Notes: a model not told the origin generated them from the letters alone. 64,000 nt of DNA from an uncultured Prevotellaceae bacterium (GCA_902786565.1 CADACW010000005.1:17274-81273), one strand, 5' to 3'. Positions 1 to 7,957 are shown, numbered from the stretch's first letter. A program made the numbers and translations.

Positions 1-1216
1 CGTCCTTGTTGCGCTCCAGCCTGGCCATCCACTTGGCGGGCAGTATGCGGGCCAGGGCGTTGTAGGCCGGCTCGGCCAGCCTGATCATGTAGGGCGTGGT
101 GAATGTGGTGAAGACCGACACGGCCACCACGATGGGATAGAGGAAGTCGCTGGTGACGCCGAGCGACGTGCCGAGGGTGGCCAGTATGAAGGCAAACTCG
201 CCAATCTGCGTCAGCGAGAACGAGCACTGCATCGAGGTCTTCAGCGACTGGCCTGAGAGCAGGAAGCCGCCGGTGCTCAGGATGGTCTGGCCCAGCATGA
301 TGGCTGCGATGATGCAGAGGATGGGCACGATGTACTCGATGATGAGGGCCACGTCGACCATCATGCCCACCGACACGAAGAAGATGGCGCCGAAGAGGTT
401 TTTGACCGGGGCCACCAGGTGTTCTATCTTTTCGGCCTCGACGGTCTCGGCCAGGATGCTGCCCATCACGAAGGCTCCGAAGGCGGCCGAGAAACCGGCG
501 GCAGAGGCAGCCACCACCATGCCGAAGCAGAGGGCCAGGGCGGTGATGAGCAGGGTCTCGTCGTTCATCAGGGGCTTCAGCTTGCGCAGGGCCATCGGGA
601 TGAGGTAGAGGCCCACGGTGAACCAGAGCACCAGGTAGAGGGCCAGCTGCAGGATGGAAGTGAGCATCTGCGAGCCCTCGAACTCCTTGCTCACAGCCAG
701 CGTAGAGAGCATCACCATGAGCACGATGGCCAGGATGTCCTCGATGATGAGCACACTGAGCACAAGGCTGGCAAAACGCTTCTGCTGCAGGCCCATGTCG
801 TCGAAAGCCTTGAAGATGATGGTGGTAGACGACATGGCCAGCATGCCGCCCAGATAGATGCAGTCCATCTCTTTCCACCCGAAGAGCTCGCCCGTGCAGG
901 CACCTACATACATCATGCCGAGGATGATGGAAATGGCGGCTATGATGGGCGCCGCACCCATCTTCAGAATCTTCTTGAACGAAAACTCAAGGCCAAGGGC
1001 AAAGAGCAGGAAGATGACACCTATCTCGCTCCACAGGTGGATGCCGTGCATGTCGGTCACGCTGGGCATATAGGGCATATTGGGCGAAGCGAGGAAGCCG
1101 GCTACGATGTAGCCCAGCACAATGGGTTGTTTGAGGCTCTTGAAGAGAAGCGTCATGACGCCTGCGCAGATGAGTATGAGCGCTAGGTCGGCAATAAGTG
1201 GTTCGAGTTGTGACAT
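1..1216 (-). CDS. Kef-type monovalent cation:proton antiporter (CPA2), 3' end cut by window
   Basis: About 405 codons are visible, starting at the ATG at 1216 and running off the left edge. The protein begins MSQLEPLIADLALILICAG and is almost entirely hydrophobic, with about a dozen predicted membrane spans. The segments FLLFALGLEFSFKKI and AMSSTTIIFKAF are typical of the CPA2 (KefB/KefC, NapA-like) transport domain. The family exchanges K+ or Na+ for H+ across the inner membrane. Whether a C-terminal TrkA-N nucleotide-binding domain follows cannot be seen. It is transcribed leftwards from its own promoter at 1265-1297 and is divergent from the glycosyltransferase gene. Family assignment is firm; the ion is not determined. 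Confidence 0.88.
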   Translation of the reverse strand, partial: MSQLEPLIADLALILICAGVMTLLFKSLKQPIVLGYIVAGFLASPNMPYMPSVTDMHGIHLWSEIGVIFLLFALGLEFSFKKILKMGAAPIIAAISIILGMMYVGACTGELFGWKEMDCIYLGGMLAMSSTTIIFKAFDDMGLQQKRFASLVLSVLIIEDILAIVLMVMLSTLAVSKEFEGSQMLTSILQLALYLVLWFTVGLYLIPMALRKLKPLMNDETLLITALALCFGMVVAASAAGFSAAFGAFVMGSILAETVEAEKIEHLVAPVKNLFGAIFFVSVGMMVDVALIIEYIVPILCIIAAIMLGQTILSTGGFLLSGQSLKTSMQCSFSLTQIGEFAFILATLGTSLGVTSDFLYPIVVAVSVFTTFTTPYMIRLAEPAYNALARILPAKWMARLERNKD

Positions 1217-1264
1217 CGTATTTTTTTAAATCCCAAAAGGTTTGATATGGCTGGTTATACAGGT

Positions 1265-1297
1265 GCAAAGGTACTGCATTTCTGCGAACTGGCCAAA
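1265..1297 (-). promoter_or_regulatory. Bacteroidota-type promoter of the antiporter gene
   Basis: On the minus strand the -7 box TACCTTTGC (1273-1265) and a -33 element TTTGGCCAG (TTTG at 1297-1294) are 20 bp apart. The antiporter ATG follows about 50 bp downstream. Confidence 0.75.
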
Positions 1298-1361
1298 CTT
1301 TTCGTGGAAAAAGGTGCAATGAGTGGGGGAAAACTTTCGGGAGGCCAGGGGAAAACATTCG

Positions 1362-1469
1362 GGAGGCCGGACATAAAACTTAAATTACGTCGTAATTTAT
1401 TTATATTACGTCGTAATTTATATAAATTTCGTCGTAATTTACATAAATTACGTCGAGTCGTTAAGTTTA
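1362..1469. repeat. Dispersed array of 21-bp near-palindromic units, copy A
   Basis: After the flank GGAGGCCGGACATAAAACTT come about three and a half 21-bp units whose core AATTACGTCGTAATT is a near-perfect palindrome, ending in CGAGTCGTTAAGTTTA. The outer ends (AAACTTAA and TTAAGTTT) are inverted repeats of each other. A second copy with one more unit is at 44899-45027. Both lie between divergent genes. Apart from this array and the two promoters, the spacer 1217-1607 holds nothing I recognise; the open frames across it merely reflect the 21-nt (seven-codon) period. Confidence 0.85.
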
Positions 1470-1544
1470 GGTGCGGGGTGACGACGTTTTTCCTCCGGGC
1501 AAACGGATGTTTGGCACGGGGGGAACGAAAAAATGGGGCGGTTG

Positions 1545-1577
1545 TTTGGTGGGTTCGCCCGAAATCATTACCTTTGC
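1545..1577 (+). promoter_or_regulatory. Promoter of the GT4 glycosyltransferase gene
   Basis: -33 TTTG at 1545-1548, 20-bp spacer, -7 TACCTTTGC at 1569-1577. Transcription should start near 1584, so the ATG at 1608 is preferred over the GTG at 1587. Confidence 0.72.
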
Positions 1578-1607
1578 AGGCGGTAAGTGCTACGCATTTC
1601 ACACCGT

Positions 1608-2750
1608 ATGGGAAAGACAGTGATAGGTATGGACGCCAAGCGCATCGTGCGCAACGGCACAGGGCTGGGCAGCTACGGCCGCACGCTGGTGGCCGGGCTG
1701 TCGGGGCTGGACCAGTTCAGTCTGCGCCTCTATGCCCCCGACCTGGGCCACGAGTGGCTGCGCTCGCAGGTGCAGGGGCTGCCGGGCGTGGAGCTGTGCC
1801 TGCCGCACCGGGCCGCCGGAGCCATCGGCAAGGCGCTGTGGCGCTCGCACGGCGTGGTGAAGCAGCTGCAGGCCGACGGCGTGCAGGTGTTCCACGGGCT
1901 GACCGGCGAGCTGCCAATAGGCATCCGCAAGGCGGGCATCGCCTCGGTGGTGACCATCCACGACCTGATCTTCATGCGCCACCCGGAGTTCTACAACTGG
2001 GCCGACACGAAAATCTACGCCTGGAAGTTCCGCCGCACGCTGATGGAAGCCGACCGCATCGTGGCCATCAGCGAGTGCACCAAGCGCGACATCGTGGAAC
2101 TGGGCGGGGTGGACCCATCGTATATTAAAGTGGTGTATCAGAGTTGCGCCCCCCGATTCGACAAGCCCGTGGACAGCAGCGTGTGCCAGGAGGTGGCCCG
2201 CCGCTACGGACTGCCGAGACGGTTCATGCTCTGCGTGGGCACCATCGAGCAGCGCAAAAACCTGCTGCTGGCCCTGCGCGCCCTGCGGTGGATGCCCGCC
2301 GACGTGGCCCTGGTGGCCATAGGCAGGCCAACACCCTACACCGCCCAGCTGCAGACCTACGCCGAGCGCGAGGGCCTGGCGCAGCGGCTGCTGATGCTGC
2401 ACGGCATCGGCGACGACGAGCTGCCCGCCTTCTACGCCCTGGCCGACGTGTTCGTCTACCCCTCGCGCTACGAGGGTTTCGGCATACCTATCATCGAGGC
2501 CATCAGCAGCGGACTGCCCGTGGTGGCCTGCACAGGGTCGTGCCTTGAAGAGGCCGGCGGACCGCACAGCCTCTACACCGGGCCTGACGACGACCGCGCT
2601 TTTGCCGCAGCCGCCTGCCAACTGCTGCGCGGCGCCGAGGGGCGGCAGGAGCGCATAGACCGCAGCCGCGACTACATTGGCCGCTTCCAGGGCACATCGG
2701 TGGCGGCACAAATGGCCGACATCTATCAAGAGGTGAGAGGTGAGAGGTGA
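1608..2750 (+). CDS. GT4-family glycosyltransferase
   Basis: 380 residues from the ATG at 1608. The protein starts MGKTVIGMDAKRI and shows GT-B architecture: an N-terminal acceptor domain, then the donor domain opening with VGTIEQRKN near residue 210 and the signature EGFGIPIIEAISSGLPVV near 288, which supplies the E-x7-E pair typical of retaining GT4 enzymes. It is expected to move a nucleotide-sugar-derived hexose onto a lipid-linked or surface glycan at the cytoplasmic face. No other glycan genes are adjacent, so the acceptor is unknown. The last codons (VRGER, then TGA) are read from a GAGAGGT slip-repeat, so the C-terminus was probably remodelled by it. Confidence 0.88.
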   Translation: MGKTVIGMDAKRIVRNGTGLGSYGRTLVAGLSGLDQFSLRLYAPDLGHEWLRSQVQGLPGVELCLPHRAAGAIGKALWRSHGVVKQLQADGVQVFHGLTGELPIGIRKAGIASVVTIHDLIFMRHPEFYNWADTKIYAWKFRRTLMEADRIVAISECTKRDIVELGGVDPSYIKVVYQSCAPRFDKPVDSSVCQEVARRYGLPRRFMLCVGTIEQRKNLLLALRALRWMPADVALVAIGRPTPYTAQLQTYAEREGLAQRLLMLHGIGDDELPAFYALADVFVYPSRYEGFGIPIIEAISSGLPVVACTGSCLEEAGGPHSLYTGPDDDRAFAAAACQLLRGAEGRQERIDRSRDYIGRFQGTSVAAQMADIYQEVRGER

Positions 2751-2762
2751 GAGGTGAGAGGT
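2731..2762. repeat. GAGAGGT slip-repeat at the glycosyltransferase stop codon
   Basis: Four tandem 7-bp GAGAGGT units. The first ones are coding and provide the TGA of the glycosyltransferase gene. The same motif recurs at 41470-41590 and inside lacZ at 42395-42519. Confidence 0.85.
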
Positions 2763-2800
2763 CTTAAATCCTAATTTTGCTTAATATTTAAGTGGTTTTC

Positions 2801-2831
2801 TTGGCCAAATGGCAGAAAATGAATAATTTTG
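2801..2831 (+). promoter_or_regulatory. Promoter of the EF-G2 gene
   Basis: -33 CTTGGCCAA at 2800-2808 and -7 TAATTTTG at 2824-2831, spaced 20 bp. The predicted 5' leader is about 40 nt. Confidence 0.6.
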
Positions 2832-2880
2832 GGGTCGATTAAACGAAATTACTATCTAATTCATTATAATACCAATAACA

Positions 2881-5043
2881 ATGAAAGTCTATCAGACCAA
2901 CGAAATCAAGAACATTGCACTCATTGGCAGTGCGGGCAGCGGCAAGACCACTCTTGCCGAGTCATTAGTCTACGAGGCCGGCATCATCAAGCGCCGCGGC
3001 ACCGTGGAGGGTAAGAACACCATGAGCGACTACTTCCCCGTGGAGCAGGAGTATGGCTACTCGGTCTTCTCGACTGTGTTCCACACCGAGTGGAACGGCA
3101 AGAAACTGAACTTCATCGACTGTCCGGGCAGCGACGACTTCGTGGGCGGTGCCATCACAGCCCTGAACGTCACCGACCAGGCCGTCATACTCGTCAACGG
3201 CCAGTATGGCCCCGAGGTGGGCACGATGAACGCCTTCCGCAACACCGAGAAACTGCATAAGCCCGTCATCTTCCTGGTGAACCAGCTGGACCGCGACAAC
3301 TGCGACTATGAGCAGATACTGCACCAGCTGCAGGAAATCTACGGCCCCAACTGCGTGCCCGTGCAGTACCCCGTGGCCTGCGGTGCAGGCTTCAACAGCA
3401 TCATCGACGTGCTGATCATGAAGAAACTGACGTGGAAGCCCGAAGGCGGCGCTCCCACGATTGAGGATATTCCAGCCGACCAGATGGGCAAGGCCAAGGA
3501 GATGAAGGCCGCCCTGGTAGAGGCCGCCGCCGCCGGCGACGACGCCCTGATGGAGAAGTTCTTCGAGACCGAAGACCTGACCGAGGACGAGATGCGCGAA
3601 GGCATCCGCAAGGGACTCGTCACCCGCAGCATCTATCCCGTGTTCTGCGTCTGCGCCGGACGTGACATGGGCGTGCGCCGCCTGATGGAGTTCCTGGGCA
3701 ACGTGGTGCCCTTCGTCAGCGAGATGCCGAAGGTGAAGAACGCCGCCGGACAGGAAGTGGCCCCCGACGTGAATGGCCCCGAGTCGCTCTTCTTCTTCAA
3801 GACAGGTATCGAGCCGCACATCGGCGAGGTGTCCTACTTCAAGGTGATGAGCGGAACCGTGAAGAGCGGCGACGACCTGACCAATGCCGACCGCGGCTCG
3901 AAAGAGCGCATCGGCACGCTCTATGCCTGCGCCGGCACCAACCGTGTGCAGGTGGACCAGCTCTGCGCCGGCGACATAGGCTGCACCGTGAAGCTGAAGG
4001 ACGTGAAGACGGGCAACACCCTGAACGGCAAGGACGCCAACGAATGGAAGTTTGACTACATACAGTACCCCAACTCGAAGTTCTCGCGTGCCATCAAGGC
4101 CGTCAACGAGAGCGAGACCGAGAAAATGATGGCCGCCCTGAACAAGATGCGCCAGGAAGACCCGACATGGGTGGTGGAGCAGTCGAAGGAGTTGCGTCAA
4201 ATCATCGTACACGGTCAGGGCGAGTTCCACCTGCGCACACTGAAGTGGCGCATGGAGAACAACGAGAAAATCCAGATTGAATACCAGGAGCCGAAGATAC
4301 CTTACCGCGAGACCATCTCGAAGATGGCCCGTGCCGACTACCGCCACAAGAAGCAGTCGGGTGGTTCAGGCCAGTTCGGCGAGGTGCACCTCATCATCGA
4401 GCCCTACACCGAGGGCATGGAGGACCCCGTGAGCTTCACCATCAACGGCCAGGAGTTCAAGATGAACATCAAGGGCAAGGAAGAAATCGACCTGGAGTGG
4501 GGCGGCAAGCTCGTCTTCATCAACAGCGTCGTGGGCGGTGCCATCGACCTGCGCTTCATGCCCGCCATCCTCAAGGGTATCATGCAGCGCATGGAGCAAG
4601 GCCCACTCACCGGCTCGTATGCCCGCGACGTCCGCGTCATCGTCTACGACGGTAAGATGCACCCCGTCGACTCCAACGAGCTCTCGTTCATGCTCGCCGC
4701 ACGCAACGCCTTCTCAATGGCATTCCGCGAGGCCGGACCGAAGGTGCTGGAGCCCATCTACGACCTGGAGGTGCTGGTGCCCGCCGACTATATGGGCGAC
4801 GTGATGAGCGACCTGCAGGGACGCCGCGCCATCATCATGGGCATGGACAGCGAGGCCGGCTACCAGAAACTGAACGCCAAGATTCCTCTCAAGGAACTGG
4901 CCAACTACTCCATCGCCCTGTCGTCGCTGACCGGCGGACGCGCTTCGTTCCAGACCAAATTCGCCAGCTACGAACTGGTGCCAAACGACATCCAGCAGGC
5001 ACTGATCAAGGCACACGAGGAGGAAATGAAAGACGAGGAGTAA
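2881..5043 (+). CDS. EF-G paralogue (EF-G2 type) with altered GTPase centre
   Basis: 720 residues with full EF-G domain order: G domain, domain II, domain III, domain IV (about 470-600) and domain V. G1 is GSAGSGKTT (16-24) instead of the usual GHIDAGKTT, switch I lacks the RGITI motif, and G3 reads DCPGSDDF (80-87) where translational GTPases have DTPGHVDF, so serine 84 replaces the catalytic histidine. G4 is NQLD near 134. In Bacteroides a second EF-G lacking ribosome-stimulated GTP hydrolysis supports translation during carbon starvation and gut colonisation; this gene fits that class, and that role is inferred here. It is monocistronic, with its own promoter and a strong terminator. The canonical EF-G is presumably elsewhere in the genome. 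Confidence 0.87.
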   Translation: MKVYQTNEIKNIALIGSAGSGKTTLAESLVYEAGIIKRRGTVEGKNTMSDYFPVEQEYGYSVFSTVFHTEWNGKKLNFIDCPGSDDFVGGAITALNVTDQAVILVNGQYGPEVGTMNAFRNTEKLHKPVIFLVNQLDRDNCDYEQILHQLQEIYGPNCVPVQYPVACGAGFNSIIDVLIMKKLTWKPEGGAPTIEDIPADQMGKAKEMKAALVEAAAAGDDALMEKFFETEDLTEDEMREGIRKGLVTRSIYPVFCVCAGRDMGVRRLMEFLGNVVPFVSEMPKVKNAAGQEVAPDVNGPESLFFFKTGIEPHIGEVSYFKVMSGTVKSGDDLTNADRGSKERIGTLYACAGTNRVQVDQLCAGDIGCTVKLKDVKTGNTLNGKDANEWKFDYIQYPNSKFSRAIKAVNESETEKMMAALNKMRQEDPTWVVEQSKELRQIIVHGQGEFHLRTLKWRMENNEKIQIEYQEPKIPYRETISKMARADYRHKKQSGGSGQFGEVHLIIEPYTEGMEDPVSFTINGQEFKMNIKGKEEIDLEWGGKLVFINSVVGGAIDLRFMPAILKGIMQRMEQGPLTGSYARDVRVIVYDGKMHPVDSNELSFMLAARNAFSMAFREAGPKVLEPIYDLEVLVPADYMGDVMSDLQGRRAIIMGMDSEAGYQKLNAKIPLKELANYSIALSSLTGGRASFQTKFASYELVPNDIQQALIKAHEEEMKDEE

Positions 5044-5047
5044 TCTC

Positions 5048-5112
5048 AATTGAAAATTGAAGATTGAAAATTGAAAATTGAAGATTGAAAATTGAAGATA
5101 AATTGATAATTG
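5048..5112. repeat. ATTGAAAATTG / ATTGAAGATTG slip-repeat
   Basis: Tandem imperfect 10-bp units beginning a few bases after the EF-G2 stop codon and ending just before the terminator stem. Confidence 0.8.
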
Positions 5113-5115
5113 GAA

Positions 5116-5167
5116 CTCGGCCCAGGACGTTGCAGGAAATCCACCCCGCGTCCTGGGCTGAGTTTTT
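5116..5167 (+). terminator. Intrinsic terminator of the EF-G2 gene
   Basis: Arms CTCGGCCCAGGACG (5116-5129) and CGTCCTGGGCTGAG (5149-5162) pair with one mismatch around a 19-nt loop, followed by TTTTT. Confidence 0.85.
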
Positions 5168-5185
5168 GTTATAAGAATTCATGGA

Positions 5186-5228
5186 AAAATGTAAATTCGT
5201 TCAGTACGACTGAAGATTTTTACATTTT
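5186..5228. other. Two-tier inverted repeat
   Basis: AAAATGTAAA (5186-5195) pairs with TTTACATTTT (5219-5228), enclosing TTCAG/CTGAA. It lies between the EF-G2 terminator and the leader promoter. No function is evident. Confidence 0.5.
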
Positions 5229-5321
5229 CCCTTTTCGGTTTCAGGCATTATGCGAACTCGCCTTAGTAAGTTTGCTCCGCTCGTTGCTTTTCCTGCAAAC
5301 AAACAAATATTTGGACTTTTG

Positions 5322-5354
5322 TTTGGCTGTATTAAATAAAAGTGCTAAATTTGC
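5322..5354 (+). promoter_or_regulatory. Promoter of the methylase operon leader
   Basis: -33 TTTG at 5322-5325, 20-bp spacer, -7 TAAATTTGC at 5346-5354. No closer promoter to the ATG at 5644 is evident, so the transcript would carry a leader of roughly 280 nt. A weaker TAAGTTTGC at 5267-5275 lacks a -33 partner. Confidence 0.65.
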
Positions 5355-5376
5355 ACCCAAGTACCGGCATATCGTC

Positions 5377-5421
5377 ATGATGAGCCTCAGCGGAGGCAAC
5401 CGGTATGACTTTCGTGGGTGA
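5377..5421 (+). CDS. Possible 14-residue leader peptide
   Basis: ATG ATG start, sequence MMSLSGGNRYDFRG, stop TGA at 5419-5421. It begins about 16 nt after the predicted transcription start and ends 29 nt before the large inverted repeat, where a translated leader peptide of an attenuator would sit. The evidence is positional only; it could be a chance frame. Confidence 0.25.
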   Translation: MMSLSGGNRYDFRG

Positions 5422-5450
5422 ATAGATAGTTGTATCTATATTCTATAGGG

Positions 5451-5573
5451 CTTAAGCTAAAATTTCCGACCAGAAATGTAACGTGCCCTAAGGAATGGGG
5501 ATACACCTTGAATATAAGGTGTACCCGTTCCTTGCATTACGTTACGGGTCTTTGGTCGGATACCTAGCTTAAG
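5451..5573 (+). promoter_or_regulatory. 123-bp nested inverted repeat in the leader; candidate RNA switch
   Basis: Four arm pairs nest in order: CTTAAGCTA/TAGCTTAAG (5451-5459/5565-5573), TCCGACCA/TGGTCGGA (5465-5472/5553-5560), GTAACGT/ACGTTAC (5478-5484/5539-5545), and GGAATGGGGATACACCTT against AAGGTGTACCCGTTCC (5492-5509/5516-5531) around a 6-nt loop. TCCGACCA and GTAACG recur at 5633-5640 and 5650-5655, flanking the start codon at 5644, so the right arm could pair upstream or downstream. The rest of the 5044-5643 spacer is the repeat, terminator, hairpin and promoter listed separately. Confidence 0.6.
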
Positions 5574-5643
5574 ATGCATTCGGAACGTGGTACACTTTCT
5601 TTGTATCTGCACTTTATCGTTTCACGCTAAAATCCGACCAATT

Positions 5644-6330
5644 ATGAACGTAACGGACGATAAGAAAGAGCGGCAGGTAGTGTCGAAGCAGCGCGTGGCT
5701 GACCATGGCGAAGTATATACCGCCAAGCGGGAGGTGAACGCTATGCTCGACTTGGTGAAGGAGGAGACGGAGCGCATCGACTCCCGATTTCTGGAGCCAG
5801 CCTGCGGCACAGGCAACTTCCTCGTGGAGATTCTCAACAGGAAGATGGAGGCTGTGCATAGACAACATGCCCGAAACCGCTATGAGTACGACCAAGCCTC
5901 GGCTGTGGCCGTCAGCTCGATGTATGGTGTAGAGCTGCTGCCCGACAATGTGGAGACATGCCGAAACCGACTGTTGGAGCAGTATATCGACACTTACAGG
6001 CAGCATCTTTCCGCCGATGTGTCGCCTGATTTGGAGCAATGCATCCGATTCCTTCTGAAGAAGAACATCCTCTGCGGCGATGCCTTGACTATGCTACAAG
6101 CCGACGGACACCCCATCACCTTTTGTGAATGGACATTCATCGGTACAGGCGGTAAGGTGAAGCGCCGTGACTTTGAACTGGCCGAGCTGCTTCGTAATGT
6201 GGAATACGACAAGCCCAAAGCGGGCGAAGAGGGGTTGCTCTTTGCCGACACGGGCGAGCCGACCTTTATTCATCTGCCCAAACGGGAATATCCCTTGACC
6301 GACTACCTAAAACTGCCCGACTATGAATAA
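5644..6330 (+). CDS. N6-adenine DNA methylase-like protein, motif I subunit without NPPY
   Basis: 228 residues from the ATG at 5644 (the GTG at 5587 lies upstream within the leader). Motif I for S-adenosylmethionine is clear at about 49-60 (FLEPACGTGNFL), followed by a helix-rich region with YGVELLPDNVETCRNRL. No NPPY or DPPY catalytic motif is present and the chain stops soon after the fold's midpoint. It overlaps the next methylase gene by 8 bp, implying coupled translation. It is probably one half of a split methyltransferase or a cofactor-binding subunit. Base composition matches the flanking chromosome. A role in a restriction-modification-like system is inferred from the neighbours. Confidence 0.7.
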   Translation: MNVTDDKKERQVVSKQRVADHGEVYTAKREVNAMLDLVKEETERIDSRFLEPACGTGNFLVEILNRKMEAVHRQHARNRYEYDQASAVAVSSMYGVELLPDNVETCRNRLLEQYIDTYRQHLSADVSPDLEQCIRFLLKKNILCGDALTMLQADGHPITFCEWTFIGTGGKVKRRDFELAELLRNVEYDKPKAGEEGLLFADTGEPTFIHLPKREYPLTDYLKLPDYE

Positions 6331-7840
6331 CTACAACCCCGACGTTCTTTCCTGCTTGGCAAACCTGAGCAACGATGAGGTGTTCACGCCGCCACAGTTA
6401 GCCAACCAGATGCTCGACATGCTGCCGCAGGAACTCTTCCGCAGCCCTGACACCAAGTTTCTCGACCCTTGCACCAAGAGCGGAGTATTCCTTCGTGAGA
6501 TAGCCAAGCGGCTGATTGACGGTCTGGCCGATAAGATTCCCGACCTTCAACAACGCATCGACCACATCATGCACCACCAACTCTACGGCATAGCCATCAC
6601 CCGTCTAACCTCGCTGATGAGCCGCCGCTCGCTCTATTGCTCGAAGGATGCCAGCGGTCGCTACAGCATCTCGCAGTTCAAAGAAGCTGACGGTCACATC
6701 CGCTTCTCAGGAATAGAGCACACATGGGTTCAAGGCAAGTGCAGTTACTGCGGAGCATCACAAGAGGTCTATGACCGAGGCAACGACCTTGAATCCCACG
6801 CCTACGAGTTTATTCACACAGACAATCCTAAAATACTATATAATAATATGACTTTCGATGTAATTATAGGTAATCCACCGTACCAGCTGAGTGATGGGGG
6901 AGGGAATGGAGCAAGTGCGATGCCTATTTATCAACATTTTATTGAAAAAGCAATGAATCTCAATCCTCGATTTCTAACAATGATTATACCTGCACGATGG
7001 TATGCTGGTGGAAAAGGATTGGATGAATTTAGAAATATGATGTTAAACGATGATAGAATTAGAATCATCCATGATTTTCCTGATGCAAGTGATTGCTTTA
7101 GTGGAGTTCAGATTAAAGGTGGTGTAATGTATTTCCTTTGGAATCGTGATAGTCGAGGATTATGTTCTGTTTATTCTCACAATGGCACTCAAATTGATGG
7201 TCCTATCATTCGACCATTATTAGAAAAAGGAAGTGAAACATTTGTTAGATATAATATTGCAGTAAGAGTATTGAGAAAGGTAAAAGCAAAAAAAGAGAAC
7301 TCTTTCTTTAATTTAGTTAGTTCTCGTATGCCTTTTGGAATTCCTAATACTTATAAGGGTAATAAAGTTAAGACTAACAATGATGACCTAAGTATCTATG
7401 TCAGTGGAAATGACGTTGAGACAAAAGGAACAATAGCTTTTGTTCCGAAGAACAATATAATAAAAGGAGTTGAAATGATTGCTTGGCATAAAGTTTTTAT
7501 TTCAAAAGCGGGAAGTGGTAGCGATTCTTTTCCCCATTCTATTCTAACAAAACCATTTTATGGGGCACCCAATACAGTATGTAATGAAAGTTATTTGGTG
7601 ATAGGGCCTTTTGAAAACAAAAATGAATGTATAAATGTAATGAGTTATATTCACACCAAATTCTTTCGTTTCTTGGTACTTCAAAAAAAGAATTCTCAAA
7701 ATGCTGCTAAAGGTGTTTATGAATTCGTCCCCCTCCAAGACTTCTCTCGTCCTTGGACGGATGCGGACCTTTATGCGAAGTACGGTCTGACGGACGATGA
7801 GATTCAGTTTATCGAGTCTATGATTCGTCCGATGGAATGA
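6323..7840 (+). CDS. Eco57I-like N6-adenine DNA methyltransferase with AT-rich specificity segment
   Basis: 505 residues. Motif I is FLDPCTKSGVFL (about 46-57) and the catalytic motif IV is GNPPYQLSDGGG (NPPY about 184). A CSYCG...H insertion near 138-160 may bind metal. It should transfer a methyl group to adenine N6 in a defined site. Codons to about residue 166 and the last 35 are GC-rich like the neighbours, while 6823-7735 is strongly AT-rich and includes NPPY and the presumed target-recognition region. This suggests replacement of the specificity segment by recombination. The start overlaps the preceding methylase gene by 8 bp. Confidence 0.8.
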   Translation: MNNYNPDVLSCLANLSNDEVFTPPQLANQMLDMLPQELFRSPDTKFLDPCTKSGVFLREIAKRLIDGLADKIPDLQQRIDHIMHHQLYGIAITRLTSLMSRRSLYCSKDASGRYSISQFKEADGHIRFSGIEHTWVQGKCSYCGASQEVYDRGNDLESHAYEFIHTDNPKILYNNMTFDVIIGNPPYQLSDGGGNGASAMPIYQHFIEKAMNLNPRFLTMIIPARWYAGGKGLDEFRNMMLNDDRIRIIHDFPDASDCFSGVQIKGGVMYFLWNRDSRGLCSVYSHNGTQIDGPIIRPLLEKGSETFVRYNIAVRVLRKVKAKKENSFFNLVSSRMPFGIPNTYKGNKVKTNNDDLSIYVSGNDVETKGTIAFVPKNNIIKGVEMIAWHKVFISKAGSGSDSFPHSILTKPFYGAPNTVCNESYLVIGPFENKNECINVMSYIHTKFFRFLVLQKKNSQNAAKGVYEFVPLQDFSRPWTDADLYAKYGLTDDEIQFIESMIRPME

Positions 7841-7924
7841 GCCTGAAGGGTTCATCGGTATGGACGGCTCAGGCCTATACAAAAAGACGACAACCGGCGC
7901 TCTTTGAAATTTTGTGGGAGATTT

Positions 7925-7957
7925 ATTGGCCAGTTTACGCGAATTTCGTAACTTTGC
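7925..7957 (+). promoter_or_regulatory. Promoter of the four-helix-bundle gene
   Basis: -33 ATTGGCCAG (7925-7933) and -7 TAACTTTGC (7949-7957), spaced 20 bp. It lies inside a longer open frame and so rules out the start at 7914, leaving the ATG at 7977. Confidence 0.72.

Noticed and set aside
419-1186. Long plus-strand frame over the antiporter gene
   Set aside because: It is antisense to a clear membrane transporter and is histidine/glutamate-rich in the manner of GC-rich shadow frames.
1247-2128. Frame with RRNLYKFRRNL repeats starting in the 1217-1607 spacer
   Set aside because: The repeated heptapeptide only reflects the 21-bp palindromic array; the frame then runs out of phase through the glycosyltransferase gene.
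5110-5421. 103-codon frame downstream of EF-G2
   Set aside because: It crosses the EF-G2 terminator, a hairpin and the leader promoter. Only its last 14 codons are kept, as a possible leader peptide.
5451-5573. Interpretation of the nested inverted repeat as a retron or a miniature transposable element
   Set aside because: No reverse transcriptase gene is in the window and no target-site duplication flanks the repeat. A leader-RNA role fits the promoter and start-codon positions better.
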